Positions 52,585-61,434 of a stretch of 64,000 bases of DNA are shown here, in pieces. The DNA is taken from contig NZ_JAJSBI010000006.1 of assembly GCF_021261325.1 (NCBI RefSeq), forward strand, positions 124,001-188,000, in the 5' to 3' direction. A model generated the notes under the pieces. The model was not told the origin of the DNA. It saw nothing but the letters and a program-made list of their open reading frames with translations, and did not search any database. Numbering within the stretch: the first letter of the stretch is position 1; the number at the start of each line of letters is the position of its first letter. Made by a program: the position numbers and the translations under genes. The stretch is from Streptomyces guryensis (GTDB lineage: Bacteria; Actinomycetota; Actinomycetes; Streptomycetales; Streptomycetaceae).

Positions 52585-53445
52585 ATGGCTTCACGAAACG
52601 ATGCGGCGGTGAGCCCGGTCGCCGAGAAGGTCGGCCAGGACAGCGCACGAGTCGAGATATCCGGGCTCACCAAACGATTTCTGACTCCTGCGGGTGAGGT
52701 GTTCACGGCGCTGCAGGACGTTTCGTTCACCGTGGAGCCCGGCCAGTTCTGCGCGGTGGTGGGTCCGACCGGCTGCGGCAAGTCGACGACACTGAGCATG
52801 GTGTCCGGGCTGGACCGACCCAGCGAGGGGTCGGTCAAGGTGGGCGGCCGTGAGGTGGACGGCGTCACCGACGGCGTGAGCTTCATGTTCCAGGCCGACG
52901 CGCTGCTGCCCTGGAAGACGGTCCTCGGCAATGTGCTGATGGGCCCGATCTTCCGCGGGGTGCCCAAGCAGAAGGCGCAGGCCTCGGCACGCGACTGGCT
53001 GCGCCGGGTGGGCCTCACCGGGTTCGAGGACCGCTATCCGCACCAGCTCTCCGGCGGTATGCGCAAGCGCGTGGCGATGGCCGCGGCGCTGATCAACGAA
53101 CCCCGGATCCTGATCATGGACGAGCCGTTCGGCGCCCTGGACGTGCAGACCAAGGCGATCATGTCGAACGAGCTGCTCGGCCTGTGGGAGCAGATCCGGC
53201 CGTCGGTCATCTTCATCACCCACGACCTCGACGAGGCCGTGGCACTCGCCGACCGGGTCGTCGTCATGACGTCCGGCCCCGGCTCGGTCAAGGCGGTCTT
53301 CGACATCGACCTGCCGCGCCCGCGCGGCTCGGTCCAGGAGATCCGCTTCCAGCCCCGCTTCATCGAACTTCAGCACCAGATCTGGGACTCGCTGCGCGAG
53401 GAGGTGGAGCGCGCCTACGCACGCACCGCAGGAGGTACGGCATGA
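52585..53445 (+). CDS. ABC transporter ATP-binding protein (NitT/TauT/SsuB type)
   Basis: A 286-residue ATPase. Walker A is GPTGCGKST (60-68), the signature is HQLSGGMRKRVAMAAAL, and Walker B is ILIMDEPFGALD, with the H-loop FITHDLDEAVALADRVVVM. The VSFMFQADALLPWKTVLGNV Q-loop is typical of the nitrate/sulfonate/taurine group. Its stop overlaps the permease start (ATGA), so they are co-translated. With the permease and lipoprotein it forms a complete importer. Confidence 0.92.
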   Translation: MASRNDAAVSPVAEKVGQDSARVEISGLTKRFLTPAGEVFTALQDVSFTVEPGQFCAVVGPTGCGKSTTLSMVSGLDRPSEGSVKVGGREVDGVTDGVSFMFQADALLPWKTVLGNVLMGPIFRGVPKQKAQASARDWLRRVGLTGFEDRYPHQLSGGMRKRVAMAAALINEPRILIMDEPFGALDVQTKAIMSNELLGLWEQIRPSVIFITHDLDEAVALADRVVVMTSGPGSVKAVFDIDLPRPRGSVQEIRFQPRFIELQHQIWDSLREEVERAYARTAGGTA

Positions 53446-54320
53446 GCACGACGTCCACCGTTTCCGCAGCTCCGGTCAAGGGCGGCGCACAGCCCTCGGC
53501 CGCGGCAGCCGCCAAACGCAAGGTCCGCAAGCAGGCCGCACTCCAGTGGGCGGGCCGCATCATTCTCGCGGCCATCGTCATCGGCGGCTGGCAGGCGTTC
53601 ACCACCTGGGGGATCGTCGACAAGTTCTTCTTCGGGCAGCCGACCGGCATAGCCAAGCGGCTGGTCGAACTCTTCCAGAAGGGCACCGAGAACGGGTCCT
53701 ACTACGCGGACATCTGGACCACCGTCCAGGAGGCGCTGATCGGCTTCGTCCTCGGGACCGTCTCCGGAGTGGTCTTCGGCATCGCGCTGGGCCAGAGCCG
53801 CTACCTCTCCGGGGTGCTCGGTCCCTATATCAAGGTGGTCAACGCGATCCCGCGTATCGTCCTCGGCTCGATCTTCATGATCGCGTTCGGTATCGGTACG
53901 CTCCCGAAGGTCCTGCTCGCCGCGGTCCTGGTGTTCTTCATCGTCTTCTTCAACGCCTTCCAGGGCGTGCGCGAGGTCGACCCCAACATCCTCGCCAACG
54001 CCAAGGTGCTCGGCGCCTCGGAGCTGCAGATCATCCGGCACGTCACCGTGCCGTCCGCGCTCACCTGGATCATCGCAAGCCTGCACAGCGCCTTCGGCTT
54101 CGCCATCGTCGGCGCACTGGTCGGCGAGGTGCTCGGCGCGCAGAAGGGCCTCGGCCTGGTCATCAAGACCGCGCAGGACAACTTCGACCCCAATGGCGTG
54201 TTCGCGACCATGGTCGTCATCGCGGTGATCGTACTCGGCGCGGAGTGGCTGATCGGCAAGCTCGAACACCGGCTGCTCGCCTGGCGCCCGCCGGCCCCGT
54301 CCGAAGTCAGCTCCCTCTGA
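53442..54320 (+). CDS. ABC transporter permease (NitT/TauT/SsuC type)
   Basis: A 292-residue inner-membrane permease with about six helices. The EAA loop reads EVDPNILANAKVLGASELQIIRHVTVPSAL, the coupling motif that docks on the ATPase. AFQGVREVDPNI and GFAIVGALVGEVLGAQKGLGLVI are conserved in sulfonate and nitrate permeases. The start overlaps the ATPase stop by 4 bp. Confidence 0.92.
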   Translation: MSTTSTVSAAPVKGGAQPSAAAAAKRKVRKQAALQWAGRIILAAIVIGGWQAFTTWGIVDKFFFGQPTGIAKRLVELFQKGTENGSYYADIWTTVQEALIGFVLGTVSGVVFGIALGQSRYLSGVLGPYIKVVNAIPRIVLGSIFMIAFGIGTLPKVLLAAVLVFFIVFFNAFQGVREVDPNILANAKVLGASELQIIRHVTVPSALTWIIASLHSAFGFAIVGALVGEVLGAQKGLGLVIKTAQDNFDPNGVFATMVVIAVIVLGAEWLIGKLEHRLLAWRPPAPSEVSSL

Positions 54321-54389
54321 CTCCGTCTCTGTCACCCCCCTCTGATTTCCCCCTCATCTTGATCCTCCCCTGAAGGAAAGTGGCCTGCC

Positions 54390-55475
54390 ATGTCCAGACG
54401 ACCCGCCGCCGTTGCCGCGTCTCTCCTCACCGTCCTCACCCTCGGTGCCGCCACCGCCTGTTCCAGCAGCTCGGGCAGCTCCAGCAGCTCCAGCGGCACG
54501 CCGACCGTCAAGCTCATGGTCGGCGGCATCGACAAGCAGATCTACCTCCCCTACGAGCTCGCCCAGAACCTCGGCTTCTACAAGAAGTACGGCGTCAACG
54601 TCTCGCTGAGCACCGAGAGCCAGGGCGGTCTCGGCGCTGAGGACGCCATGGCCTCCGGGCAGGTGGACATGGCGGGCGCCTGGTACGTCCACACCATCGA
54701 CTTCCAGGTGAAGGGCAAGGCGGTCGAGGGCCTCGTCCAGCTGTCCGGCGCGCCGGGCGAGCGGGAGATGTGTGTCCCGAAGAGCGGCGTCCACTCCGGC
54801 GCGGACTTCAAGGGGAAGACGCTCGGCGTCACCGACATCGGGTCCGGCACCGACATGCTCACCCAGTTCATGGGCGCGCAGAAGGGCGTCAAGGCCAGCC
54901 AGTTCAGCCGGATCGGCGTCAGCCAGGGCGCCACGGCCATCGCCGCGCTGCAGAACGGCAAGACCGCCTGTGTCATGACGACGCAGCCGACGGTGGCCGC
55001 GATCGAGAAGAAGGGCATCGGCACCTCCGCGATCGACCTGGCCACCACCGCGGGCGCCCAGCAGGCGCTCGGCGGCACCTGGCCGGCCGCGACCGTCCTC
55101 GCCCAGACCAGCTGGGTCAACTCGCACAAGGACACGGCGCAGAAGGTCGTCGACGCGCTCGTCGCCACCATGCACTGGATCAACACGCACAGCGCGGCCG
55201 ACATCGCGAACAAGCTGCCGCAGTCATACGTGTCGAACCAGCTGGTGACGAAGGCCGACTACATCAAGGCGCTGGACCAGGACAAGGGACAGTTCCTCCC
55301 GGACGGCATCATGCCGGCCGGCGGCCCGAAGACCGTTCTGGCCTCCGAGGAACTCGTCGGCCACGCGACCTCGAAGGTGAACCTCGGCACGACCTTCACC
55401 AATGAGTTCGCCCTCAAGGCCAACAAGACCGAGGGCTTCAAGGTCACCACGACCCCGGCGGGCTCGAACGGCTGA
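54390..55475 (+). CDS. ABC transporter substrate-binding lipoprotein (SsuA/THI5-like)
   Basis: A 361-residue exported binding protein. The signal peptide ends in ATAC, with the lipidated cysteine at residue 24, then a Ser-rich linker. The mature part has VKLMVGGIDKQIYLPYELAQNLGFYKKYGVNVSLSTES, the opening of NMT1/SsuA-like proteins, and FKGKTLGVTDIGSGTDMLTQFM. The substrate may be a sulfonate, nitrate-like ion, pyrimidine or other small organic; the sequence does not say. A strong terminator follows. Confidence 0.9.
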   Translation: MSRRPAAVAASLLTVLTLGAATACSSSSGSSSSSSGTPTVKLMVGGIDKQIYLPYELAQNLGFYKKYGVNVSLSTESQGGLGAEDAMASGQVDMAGAWYVHTIDFQVKGKAVEGLVQLSGAPGEREMCVPKSGVHSGADFKGKTLGVTDIGSGTDMLTQFMGAQKGVKASQFSRIGVSQGATAIAALQNGKTACVMTTQPTVAAIEKKGIGTSAIDLATTAGAQQALGGTWPAATVLAQTSWVNSHKDTAQKVVDALVATMHWINTHSAADIANKLPQSYVSNQLVTKADYIKALDQDKGQFLPDGIMPAGGPKTVLASEELVGHATSKVNLGTTFTNEFALKANKTEGFKVTTTPAGSNG

Positions 55476-55487
55476 GTTCCACCGACA

Positions 55488-55522
55488 CCGATGCCCCGCC
55501 GGAGAATCCGGCGGGGCATCGG
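55488..55522. terminator. Bidirectional hairpin terminator
   Basis: CCGATGCCCCGCCGG and CCGGCGGGGCATCGG form a perfect 15-bp stem around AGAAT, between the importer lipoprotein stop and the convergent secreted-protein stop. Confidence 0.85.
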
Positions 55523-55531
55523 CGCGGTCTT

Positions 55532-55957
55532 TCAGAAGTACAGGTAGGCGGTGGGAGTGCTGTGGGTGCCGTTAATACCGGACCCCACTACTTCCAGCAC
55601 CTTGGAGTACTGGCTGGGGAGAAGCTTGTAACTCGCGTTCGCGGTTTCGGTCGCACCGCCGTTCGCGTAGACCTTCTTGTACTGCTCATTTCCACTCTTG
55701 TCGATCCAGACGACCTCAAGGTACACCTGGGAGCAGTAGATGGAATTCGCCGACGAGTCCCCGATGAACACATAGCCGCCGTACGTCGAGCTGTACGAGG
55801 AGTGCCCGCTGACGGTGACCGTGCAGTTTCCGTACGACACGTTCTTGCTCTGCTTGGGGTAATTCACGCCGGACGCGAACGCGCTGGTCGCCGCGAGGAC
55901 AACCGCCGCACCGGACACGCCGGTCACCGTCAGAGCTCGCTTGAGGCTTTTCAGCAT
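55532..55957 (-). CDS. Small secreted protein of unknown function
   Basis: A 141-residue protein with a clear signal peptide (MLKSLKRALTVTGVSGAAVVLAATSAFASG, cleavage near residue 29). The mature part is rich in Tyr, Ser, Gly and Asn, has two cysteines (about 44 and 75) that could form a disulfide, and shows alternating beta-strand patterns (GGYVFIGDSSAN, VYLEVVWIDKSGNEQYKKVYANGG). AAAGGA precedes the ATG. Codon choice is less GC-biased than in its neighbours. The 290 bp upstream, relatively AT-rich, hold its promoter region and no other gene. Confidence 0.85.
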   Translation of the reverse strand: MLKSLKRALTVTGVSGAAVVLAATSAFASGVNYPKQSKNVSYGNCTVTVSGHSSYSSTYGGYVFIGDSSANSIYCSQVYLEVVWIDKSGNEQYKKVYANGGATETANASYKLLPSQYSKVLEVVGSGINGTHSTPTAYLYF

Positions 55958-56245
55958 TCCTTTTCCTCTCTCTGGGCAGGCGAGAGCAATTTGCGGGACG
56001 GATCAGCACATCCCGACCCGCAAACCGAAAGAACGCCCCCCGTTGAATTTTCGCCCGGACTCTTCCGGACTTGATCAGGCTGCGACACGCGCATACCCCG
56101 CAGCAAGAGGCACGGGCACTTGATGATCGAGACTTTACGCTCGATTGATTACCTTCAGCCAATTCGGCGTGCCACCCTCAAGGAAACCTCAAATTCTCTG
56201 AGCGCATACTCCGTCGGCATGAGTAAAGGGCTGAGCCCGGACCGT

Positions 56246-56914
56246 TCAGTCCGTGCTCGGGCGCGCGAGTCCGAGGTCGTAGGCGAAGATCACGGCCTGA
56301 ATGCGGTCCCGTGCGCCGATCTTGGCGAGGACGCGGCCCACATGGGTCTTGACGGTGGACTCGGACAGGACGAAGTGTGCGGCGATCTCGCCGTTGGTCC
56401 ATCCCTTGCCGACGGCGACGAGAATCTCCCGCTCGCGGTCGGTGAGGGAGCTCAGCCTCGGGTCCTCGGCGTGGCCGCCCCGGTGTGCGGGGACGTACTG
56501 GGCGAACTCGTCCAGGAGGCGGCGGGTGAGCGCGGGCGCGATCACCGCGTCACCGAGGGCGACGGCACGGATGCCCGCGAGGAGTTCGTCAGGGCGCGCG
56601 TCCTTGAGGAGGAAGCCGCTGGCACCGGCGCGCAGAGCGGCGTGAACGTACTCGTCGAGGTCGAAGGTGGTGAGCACGAGGACACGCGACCGCTCGCCGG
56701 CGGCGACGATACGGCGGGTGGCCTCGATGCCGTCCATGCCTGGCATCCGGATGTCCATCAGGACGACGTCCGGCCGCAGTTCGGCGGCCTTGCGGACGGC
56801 CTCGCCGCCATGCGCTGCCTCACCGACGACCTCGGTCTCGGGGACGGATTCCAGGAGGATGCGGAAGCCGTACCGCTGCAGCGGCTGGTCGTCCACGACG
56901 AGCACCGTGGTCAC
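56246..56914 (-). CDS. NarL/LuxR-family response regulator
   Basis: A 222-residue regulator. The receiver has VVDDQ (6-10), the phospho-acceptor D54 in VVLMDIRMPGMDG, and K in GFLLKDARPDEL. The HTH reads LSSLTDREREILVAVGKGWTNGEIAAHFVLSESTVKTHVGRVLAKIG. The GTG at 56914 overlaps the kinase stop (GTGA). It is the last gene of a four-gene operon with the kinase and an ABC exporter. Confidence 0.92.
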   Translation of the reverse strand: MTTVLVVDDQPLQRYGFRILLESVPETEVVGEAAHGGEAVRKAAELRPDVVLMDIRMPGMDGIEATRRIVAAGERSRVLVLTTFDLDEYVHAALRAGASGFLLKDARPDELLAGIRAVALGDAVIAPALTRRLLDEFAQYVPAHRGGHAEDPRLSSLTDREREILVAVGKGWTNGEIAAHFVLSESTVKTHVGRVLAKIGARDRIQAVIFAYDLGLARPSTD

Positions 56915-58197
56915 CGGACACCTTCCTGGGGCGTGAGGTCGAGGACGGCCTCGACGCTCCATCCTCCGCCGCCCGCCGGTCCCGCGCTGACGGTCCCGCC
57001 GTACAGCGCCGCCCGTTCCCGCATGCCCACCAGGCCGTGTCCTTCCTCGTACGGTCCGGGCGGTGTCGCCGGGCCGGTGTCCTGGACCCGGATGTTCAGC
57101 CGGGTCTCCGTCTCGACGATCGCCAGGTGTACCCGGGTGTCGGCGTCGGCGTGTTTCAGGGTGTTGGTGAGGGCTTCCTGGACGATGCGATACGCCGTCA
57201 ACTGCACCCCACTGTCGAGGGCGTCCACGTCGCCGGAGGTCCGGTAGACGACCTCCAGCCCGGCGGCGCGCACCTTGGCGCACAGTGCGCCGATGTCCGC
57301 GATGCCGGGCTGAGGGCTGAGTTCGGGCCCGGCCGAGGGTCCGTCCGCCGCCTCGCGCAGCACACCGAGTACGCGCCGCAGCTCGCCGAGGGCCTGGCGG
57401 CCGGTGTCGCCGATGAGCTGGAGGGCTTCCTTGCCGCGTTCGGGTGCGCTGTCGGTGGCGTAGGCGCCGGCGTCGGCGAGCGTGATCATGACGGACAGGT
57501 TGTGGCCCACGATGTCGTGCATCTCGCGGGCGACCCGGGCGCGTTCGGTCACCGCTGCCAGCCTGCTGCGCTGGTCCCGCTCGACCTCCAGCCGGGCGGC
57601 CCGCTCGCGCAGTCCGGCCAGCTGGGCCCGGCGGATGCGGACCATCAGGCCGAGCGCGAGGGCCGCGGTGGTCGTGCTCAGCAGGAAGAACAGCGCGTCC
57701 CAGACCGACATCGCCGCGGACACGCGTACGGCGACCAGCACCATGGCGCCCGCCATGGCGGCGCAGGCCCACGGCAGCTGCCGCAGCCGTCCGTGCAGGG
57801 CCAGGCTGTACAGGGCGATGAAGAGGGCGACGTCCGCGCGCAGTGCCGCGCCGAGGGACCACTGCAGGACGAACACCGCGGCGATGACACCGAAGGCCGC
57901 CAGGGGCCTGCGCCGCCGCCACAGCAGGGGCAGTACCAGTCCGGCCTGCAGCGCCAGCATCCCGGCGACGGGCAGCTGGGTGAAGGCGAGCCGGAACCGG
58001 CGCGGGCCGTCGCCGTCGCCGGAACCGCCGTGCAGCAGGTCGGCCAGACAGAACATCAGGAAGACCAGGACCACGACCGCGGTGTCGAGCACCCACGGAC
58101 GGGTCCGGTCGGCCTGCCGCAACCGCTGGCCGCCCCGGGACAGACGGGCGACCAGCGGTCCCATCCCGCTGATGTCATCGGTGGTCACGGACGTCAC
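56911..58197 (-). CDS. NarL-type sensor histidine kinase
   Basis: A 428-residue kinase. Five or six hydrophobic helices occupy about 35-190, with no large external domain. The dimerisation/phospho-acceptor segment is RARVAREMHDIVGHNLSVMITLAD (HisKA_3). The ATPase has AYRIVQEALTNTLKHADADT and GHGLVGMRERAALYGGTV. The GTG at 58197 is used. Only 14 bp separate it from the permease gene, and such intramembrane-sensing kinases often monitor the neighbouring ABC transporter or its drug substrate. Confidence 0.9.
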   Translation of the reverse strand: MTSVTTDDISGMGPLVARLSRGGQRLRQADRTRPWVLDTAVVVLVFLMFCLADLLHGGSGDGDGPRRFRLAFTQLPVAGMLALQAGLVLPLLWRRRRPLAAFGVIAAVFVLQWSLGAALRADVALFIALYSLALHGRLRQLPWACAAMAGAMVLVAVRVSAAMSVWDALFFLLSTTTAALALGLMVRIRRAQLAGLRERAARLEVERDQRSRLAAVTERARVAREMHDIVGHNLSVMITLADAGAYATDSAPERGKEALQLIGDTGRQALGELRRVLGVLREAADGPSAGPELSPQPGIADIGALCAKVRAAGLEVVYRTSGDVDALDSGVQLTAYRIVQEALTNTLKHADADTRVHLAIVETETRLNIRVQDTGPATPPGPYEEGHGLVGMRERAALYGGTVSAGPAGGGGWSVEAVLDLTPQEGVR

Positions 58198-58211
58198 CTG
58201 TCCATGGTGCG

Positions 58212-59051
58212 TCAGACGTCGCTGCGCGCGAGCCGGTAGGCCGCGCCGCACAGCGCCAGCACCGTCCAGCACAGGAAGACCAGCAGCCCGGCGCCGGGCG
58301 ACAAGGTCGTCGAGTCGTGCGTCAGGGCGAACATCGACTCTCCCGCATTGGACGGCAGGTAGGGGCTGATGTTGTCCTGCCAGGAGCTCGGCAGCAGCGA
58401 GATCAGGCCCGGGATCAGCATGAAGGTGGCCACGAGCACCGAGATCCCGCCGGCCACCGAGCGCAGCAGCGCGCCCAGCGCGGTGCCGATCACCGCGACC
58501 AGGCCGAGATACAGCCCCGCGCCCAGCAGGCTGCGCAGGACACCCGCGTGCGAGAGGCCCATGGCCGCGGGCGTGCCCGAGACGATGCCGCTGCCGAACA
58601 GGAAGGCGACGAACGCGCCCAGCGTCGCCACCGCCAGTGCGACGAGCCCGAACACGGTCGCCTTGGACCACAGCACGGGCAGCCGGCGGGGCACCGCCGC
58701 GAGCGTGGAGCGGATCATGCCGGTCGAGTACTCCCCCGCCGTGACCAGCACGCCGAGGACGCCCAGGGCCAGCTGGGCGAAGTTCGTACCGAAGAGGGAC
58801 AGGCTCACGGCCGTCGACGTGGCGAAGTCCCGGTCCATGTGGCCCGAGTTGATCCCGGACTTGTACCGGCTCGCGGCGATCAGTCCGAACGCGACCATGA
58901 ACAGCAGGCCGAGGCCCAGGGTGATCCAGGTCGAGCGCAGGGACCACAGCTTGGCCCACTCCGAGGACAGCACGCGTCGTCCGGTCACCCGGTAGGCGGG
59001 GCGGGCCGGTGCGGTGCGGGGTTCCTCGGTGGTTGCGGTGAGGGTGCTCAT
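58212..59051 (-). CDS. ABC-2 type transporter permease
   Basis: A 279-residue membrane protein. The N-terminus (RRVLSSEWAKLWSLRSTWITLGLGLLFMVAFGLIAASRY) is typical of ABC-2 permeases of bacitracin-type exporters, and about six helices follow (LALGVLGVLVTAGEYSTGMIRSTLAAVPRR, LLGAGLYLGLVAVIGTALGALLRSVAGGISVLV). It overlaps the ATPase gene by 4 bp. It forms an export complex with that ATPase; the substrate is unknown. Confidence 0.9.
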   Translation of the reverse strand: MSTLTATTEEPRTAPARPAYRVTGRRVLSSEWAKLWSLRSTWITLGLGLLFMVAFGLIAASRYKSGINSGHMDRDFATSTAVSLSLFGTNFAQLALGVLGVLVTAGEYSTGMIRSTLAAVPRRLPVLWSKATVFGLVALAVATLGAFVAFLFGSGIVSGTPAAMGLSHAGVLRSLLGAGLYLGLVAVIGTALGALLRSVAGGISVLVATFMLIPGLISLLPSSWQDNISPYLPSNAGESMFALTHDSTTLSPGAGLLVFLCWTVLALCGAAYRLARSDV

Positions 59052-59986
59052 GCCGGCCTCCCGAGGGTCTCGATCCCGGTCGTGGAGCCGTGGTACTCCA
59101 CGGCCTCCCTGGTCAGGTCCATGAATGCCTCCTCCAGCGACACCGTCCTCGCGCTCAGCTCGAACAGGGGGATCCCGTGTTCGGCCGCCGTCAGCCCGAT
59201 CTGGCGGGCGGTCAACCCGGTCACCTGCAGTTCCTCGGAGCCGACACGCCCCGTGATGTCGACGCCCGGCCCCGCCAGAACGTCCCGCAGCCGCGCCGGG
59301 TCCTGTGTGGCGACCGTCACCGTGTCGCCGCCCGCCTCGCGGATCAGGTCCCCGACGGTGGTGTCGGCCAGCAGCCGTCCCCGGCCCACGATGATGAGAT
59401 GGTCCGCCACCAGCGCCATCTCGCTCATGAGATGCGAGGAGACGAACACCGTGCGGCCCTCGTCGGCGAGCGCCTTGAGCAGGTTGCGGATCCAGAGCAC
59501 GCCCTCCGGGTCCAGGCCGTTGACCGGCTCGTCCAGCATCACCGTCTGCGGATCGCCCAGCAGCGCGGCCGCGATGCCCAGCCGCTGGCCCATCCCGAGG
59601 GAGAAGGCACCGGCCCGCTTCTTCGCCACACTGGCGAGGCCGGAGAGGTCGATGACCTCGTCGACCCGGCGGCGCGGAATGCCGTGGGTCAGCGCGAGGG
59701 CCCGGAGGTGGTTGTACGCCGAGCGGCCCGGGTGTATCGACTTCGCCTCCAGCAGGGCCCCGACCTCCTGGAGCGGGGCGCGGTGGCGGGCGTAGTGGTG
59801 GCCGTTCACGGTGACGGAGCCGGTCGTCGGGGCGTCGAGTCCGACGATCATGCGCATGGTGGTGGACTTTCCCGCGCCGTTGGGCCCCAGGAAGCCGGTC
59901 ACCGTGCCCGGCTTGACGACGAAGTCCAGCCCGTCGACGGCCGTCTTGTCGCCGTACCTCTTGGTCAACTGCCGTGCGTCGATCAT
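59048..59986 (-). CDS. ABC transporter ATP-binding protein (BcrA/DrrA type)
   Basis: A 312-residue ATPase. Walker A is GPNGAGKST, the signature is FSLGMGQRLGIAAALLG (SLGMGQ variant of LSGGQ), and Walker B is VMLDEPVNGLDPEG, followed by FVSSHLMSEMALVADHLIIV. The C-terminal extension (GVDITGRVGSEELQVTGLTARQIGLTAAEHGIPLFELSARTVSLEEAFMDLT) is the domain found in antibiotic exporters. It is the first gene of the exporter/two-component operon. An imperfect 18-bp palindrome lies about 115 bp upstream. Confidence 0.92.
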   Translation of the reverse strand: MIDARQLTKRYGDKTAVDGLDFVVKPGTVTGFLGPNGAGKSTTMRMIVGLDAPTTGSVTVNGHHYARHRAPLQEVGALLEAKSIHPGRSAYNHLRALALTHGIPRRRVDEVIDLSGLASVAKKRAGAFSLGMGQRLGIAAALLGDPQTVMLDEPVNGLDPEGVLWIRNLLKALADEGRTVFVSSHLMSEMALVADHLIIVGRGRLLADTTVGDLIREAGGDTVTVATQDPARLRDVLAGPGVDITGRVGSEELQVTGLTARQIGLTAAEHGIPLFELSARTVSLEEAFMDLTREAVEYHGSTTGIETLGRPA

Positions 59987-60099
59987 TCGCGTTCTCTCTG
60001 TCGGCCTGCGGCGTCCGTCGCTTCCGACGCCTCACCGGCAACGTTAGGAGCCGATCCGCCGGATCCCGTGGTACTGGGAGGCTGACCCGCACGGTGCAG

Positions 60100-60117
60100 G
60101 TGGTACCGCGGTACTAC
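60100..60117. promoter_or_regulatory. Palindrome in the exporter/carboxypeptidase intergenic region
   Basis: GTGGTACCGCGGTACTAC pairs with one mismatch and contains the perfect 12-bp core GTACCGCGGTAC (60103-60114). It is central in the 287-bp divergent gap, a candidate response-regulator site. Confidence 0.45.
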
Positions 60118-60273
60118 ACGGTTACGTGCGGTGTCCGCGTTCGTGGGCTCCGGGACGGCCGCACCGGGCATCCGGTGGCTGGGCGGGCCCCGCATTGCGG
60201 CATCCGGGTGCTAGAGCCCCGCCTCCGGCCCGGTCACCGTCCCGCACGCCGTATCGATTCCTACGTTGATCAT

Positions 60274-61434
60274 ATGATCACCCACTTCTCGCCCCGGACA
60301 GCCCTCACCACCTGCGCGCTCTGTGCGGCAGCCGTCCTTGCGCTGACACCCGTCGCGGTCGCCGCCGGCGCGGAACCCACCCCGCCCGGCGTGCCGGGGG
60401 CGGCGGTGCCGGATCCGTCGTTCCTGTATCGCGAGGGCACTCAGGTGCGGCCCCATCACGGGGCGCCTCGGGTTCCGGACGTGTCCGCGTTGTCCTGGCT
60501 GGTGGCGGACGCCCGGAGCGGGGACGTGCTGGCCGCGCACGAGGCGCATCGCAAACTGCCGCCTGCCAGCACGTTGAAGACGCTGTTCGCGCTGACCGTG
60601 CTGCCGGCGCTGCCGGTGGGTGACCGGCACACGGTGCGGGAGGAGGAGCTGGAGGGCATCGGTGAGGGCAGCAGCCGGGTCGGGGTCGCCGAGGGGCGGA
60701 CGTACCGGATCGCCGATCTGTGGCGCGGGGTCTTCCTCAACTCCGGGAACGACGCCGTGCACGTGCTGGCCTCGCTGAACGGCGGCTTGCAGACGACGGT
60801 CGAGCGGATGCAGGCCAAGGCCCGAGCGCTGGGCGCCCTCGACACGCAGGTGCGGTCGCCCGACGGGTACGACACGCCGGGCCAGGTGTCGTCGGCGTAC
60901 GACCTGGCGGTGTTCGGCCGGGCGGGGCTGCGCAATCCGGACTTCGCGCGGTACTGCGGGACGGCCGTGTCGAGGTTCCCCGGCGGGGGCGGCTGGTCGT
61001 ACGAGATCGAGAACACCAATCGGCTGCTGACCGGGGCGGACGGCGTGGAGCCGTACCCGGGACTGATCGGGGTCAAGAACGGCTACACCACCGACGCGGG
61101 CAACACCCTGGTCGCCGCCGCCCGCCGGGGCGGGCGCACACTCGTCGTCACCGTGATGAACCCTCAGGCGGGCGGTGGGTTCACCGTCTACGAAGAGGCG
61201 CGCGACCTGCTCGACTGGGGGTTCGAGGCCGCGGGGCGGGTCGAACCGGTGGGCTCGCTGGACGCACTGCTGGCCAAGCCGCGGCCGGGGCCGCACGCCA
61301 CGCCCGTGGCCGTCGCGCCGGACGGCGGCTCGGGGTGGCCGACGGCGGGCGTCGTCTCGGGTGCCGCCGTGCTCGGGGCCGCAGCGGTGGTGCTGGTGCT
61401 GTGGGGCAGGCGTGGAATGTCGGCGCGGAGTTGA
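60274..61434 (+). CDS. D-alanyl-D-alanine carboxypeptidase (serine-type PBP)
   Basis: A 386-residue exported peptidase. A signal peptide (about 1-31) precedes PASTLKTLFALTVL with SxxK (S99, K102), FLNSGNDAVHVLASL with SxN (S157-N159), and LIGVKNGYTTDAG, where the usual KTG reads KNG (268-270). A C-terminal helix (about 355-378) followed by RRGMSARS anchors it in the membrane. It trims peptidoglycan pentapeptides. Its 3' end overlaps the tail of the convergent glycosyltransferase frame by 247 bp. Confidence 0.9.
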   Translation: MITHFSPRTALTTCALCAAAVLALTPVAVAAGAEPTPPGVPGAAVPDPSFLYREGTQVRPHHGAPRVPDVSALSWLVADARSGDVLAAHEAHRKLPPASTLKTLFALTVLPALPVGDRHTVREEELEGIGEGSSRVGVAEGRTYRIADLWRGVFLNSGNDAVHVLASLNGGLQTTVERMQAKARALGALDTQVRSPDGYDTPGQVSSAYDLAVFGRAGLRNPDFARYCGTAVSRFPGGGGWSYEIENTNRLLTGADGVEPYPGLIGVKNGYTTDAGNTLVAAARRGGRTLVVTVMNPQAGGGFTVYEEARDLLDWGFEAAGRVEPVGSLDALLAKPRPGPHATPVAVAPDGGSGWPTAGVVSGAAVLGAAAVVLVLWGRRGMSARS

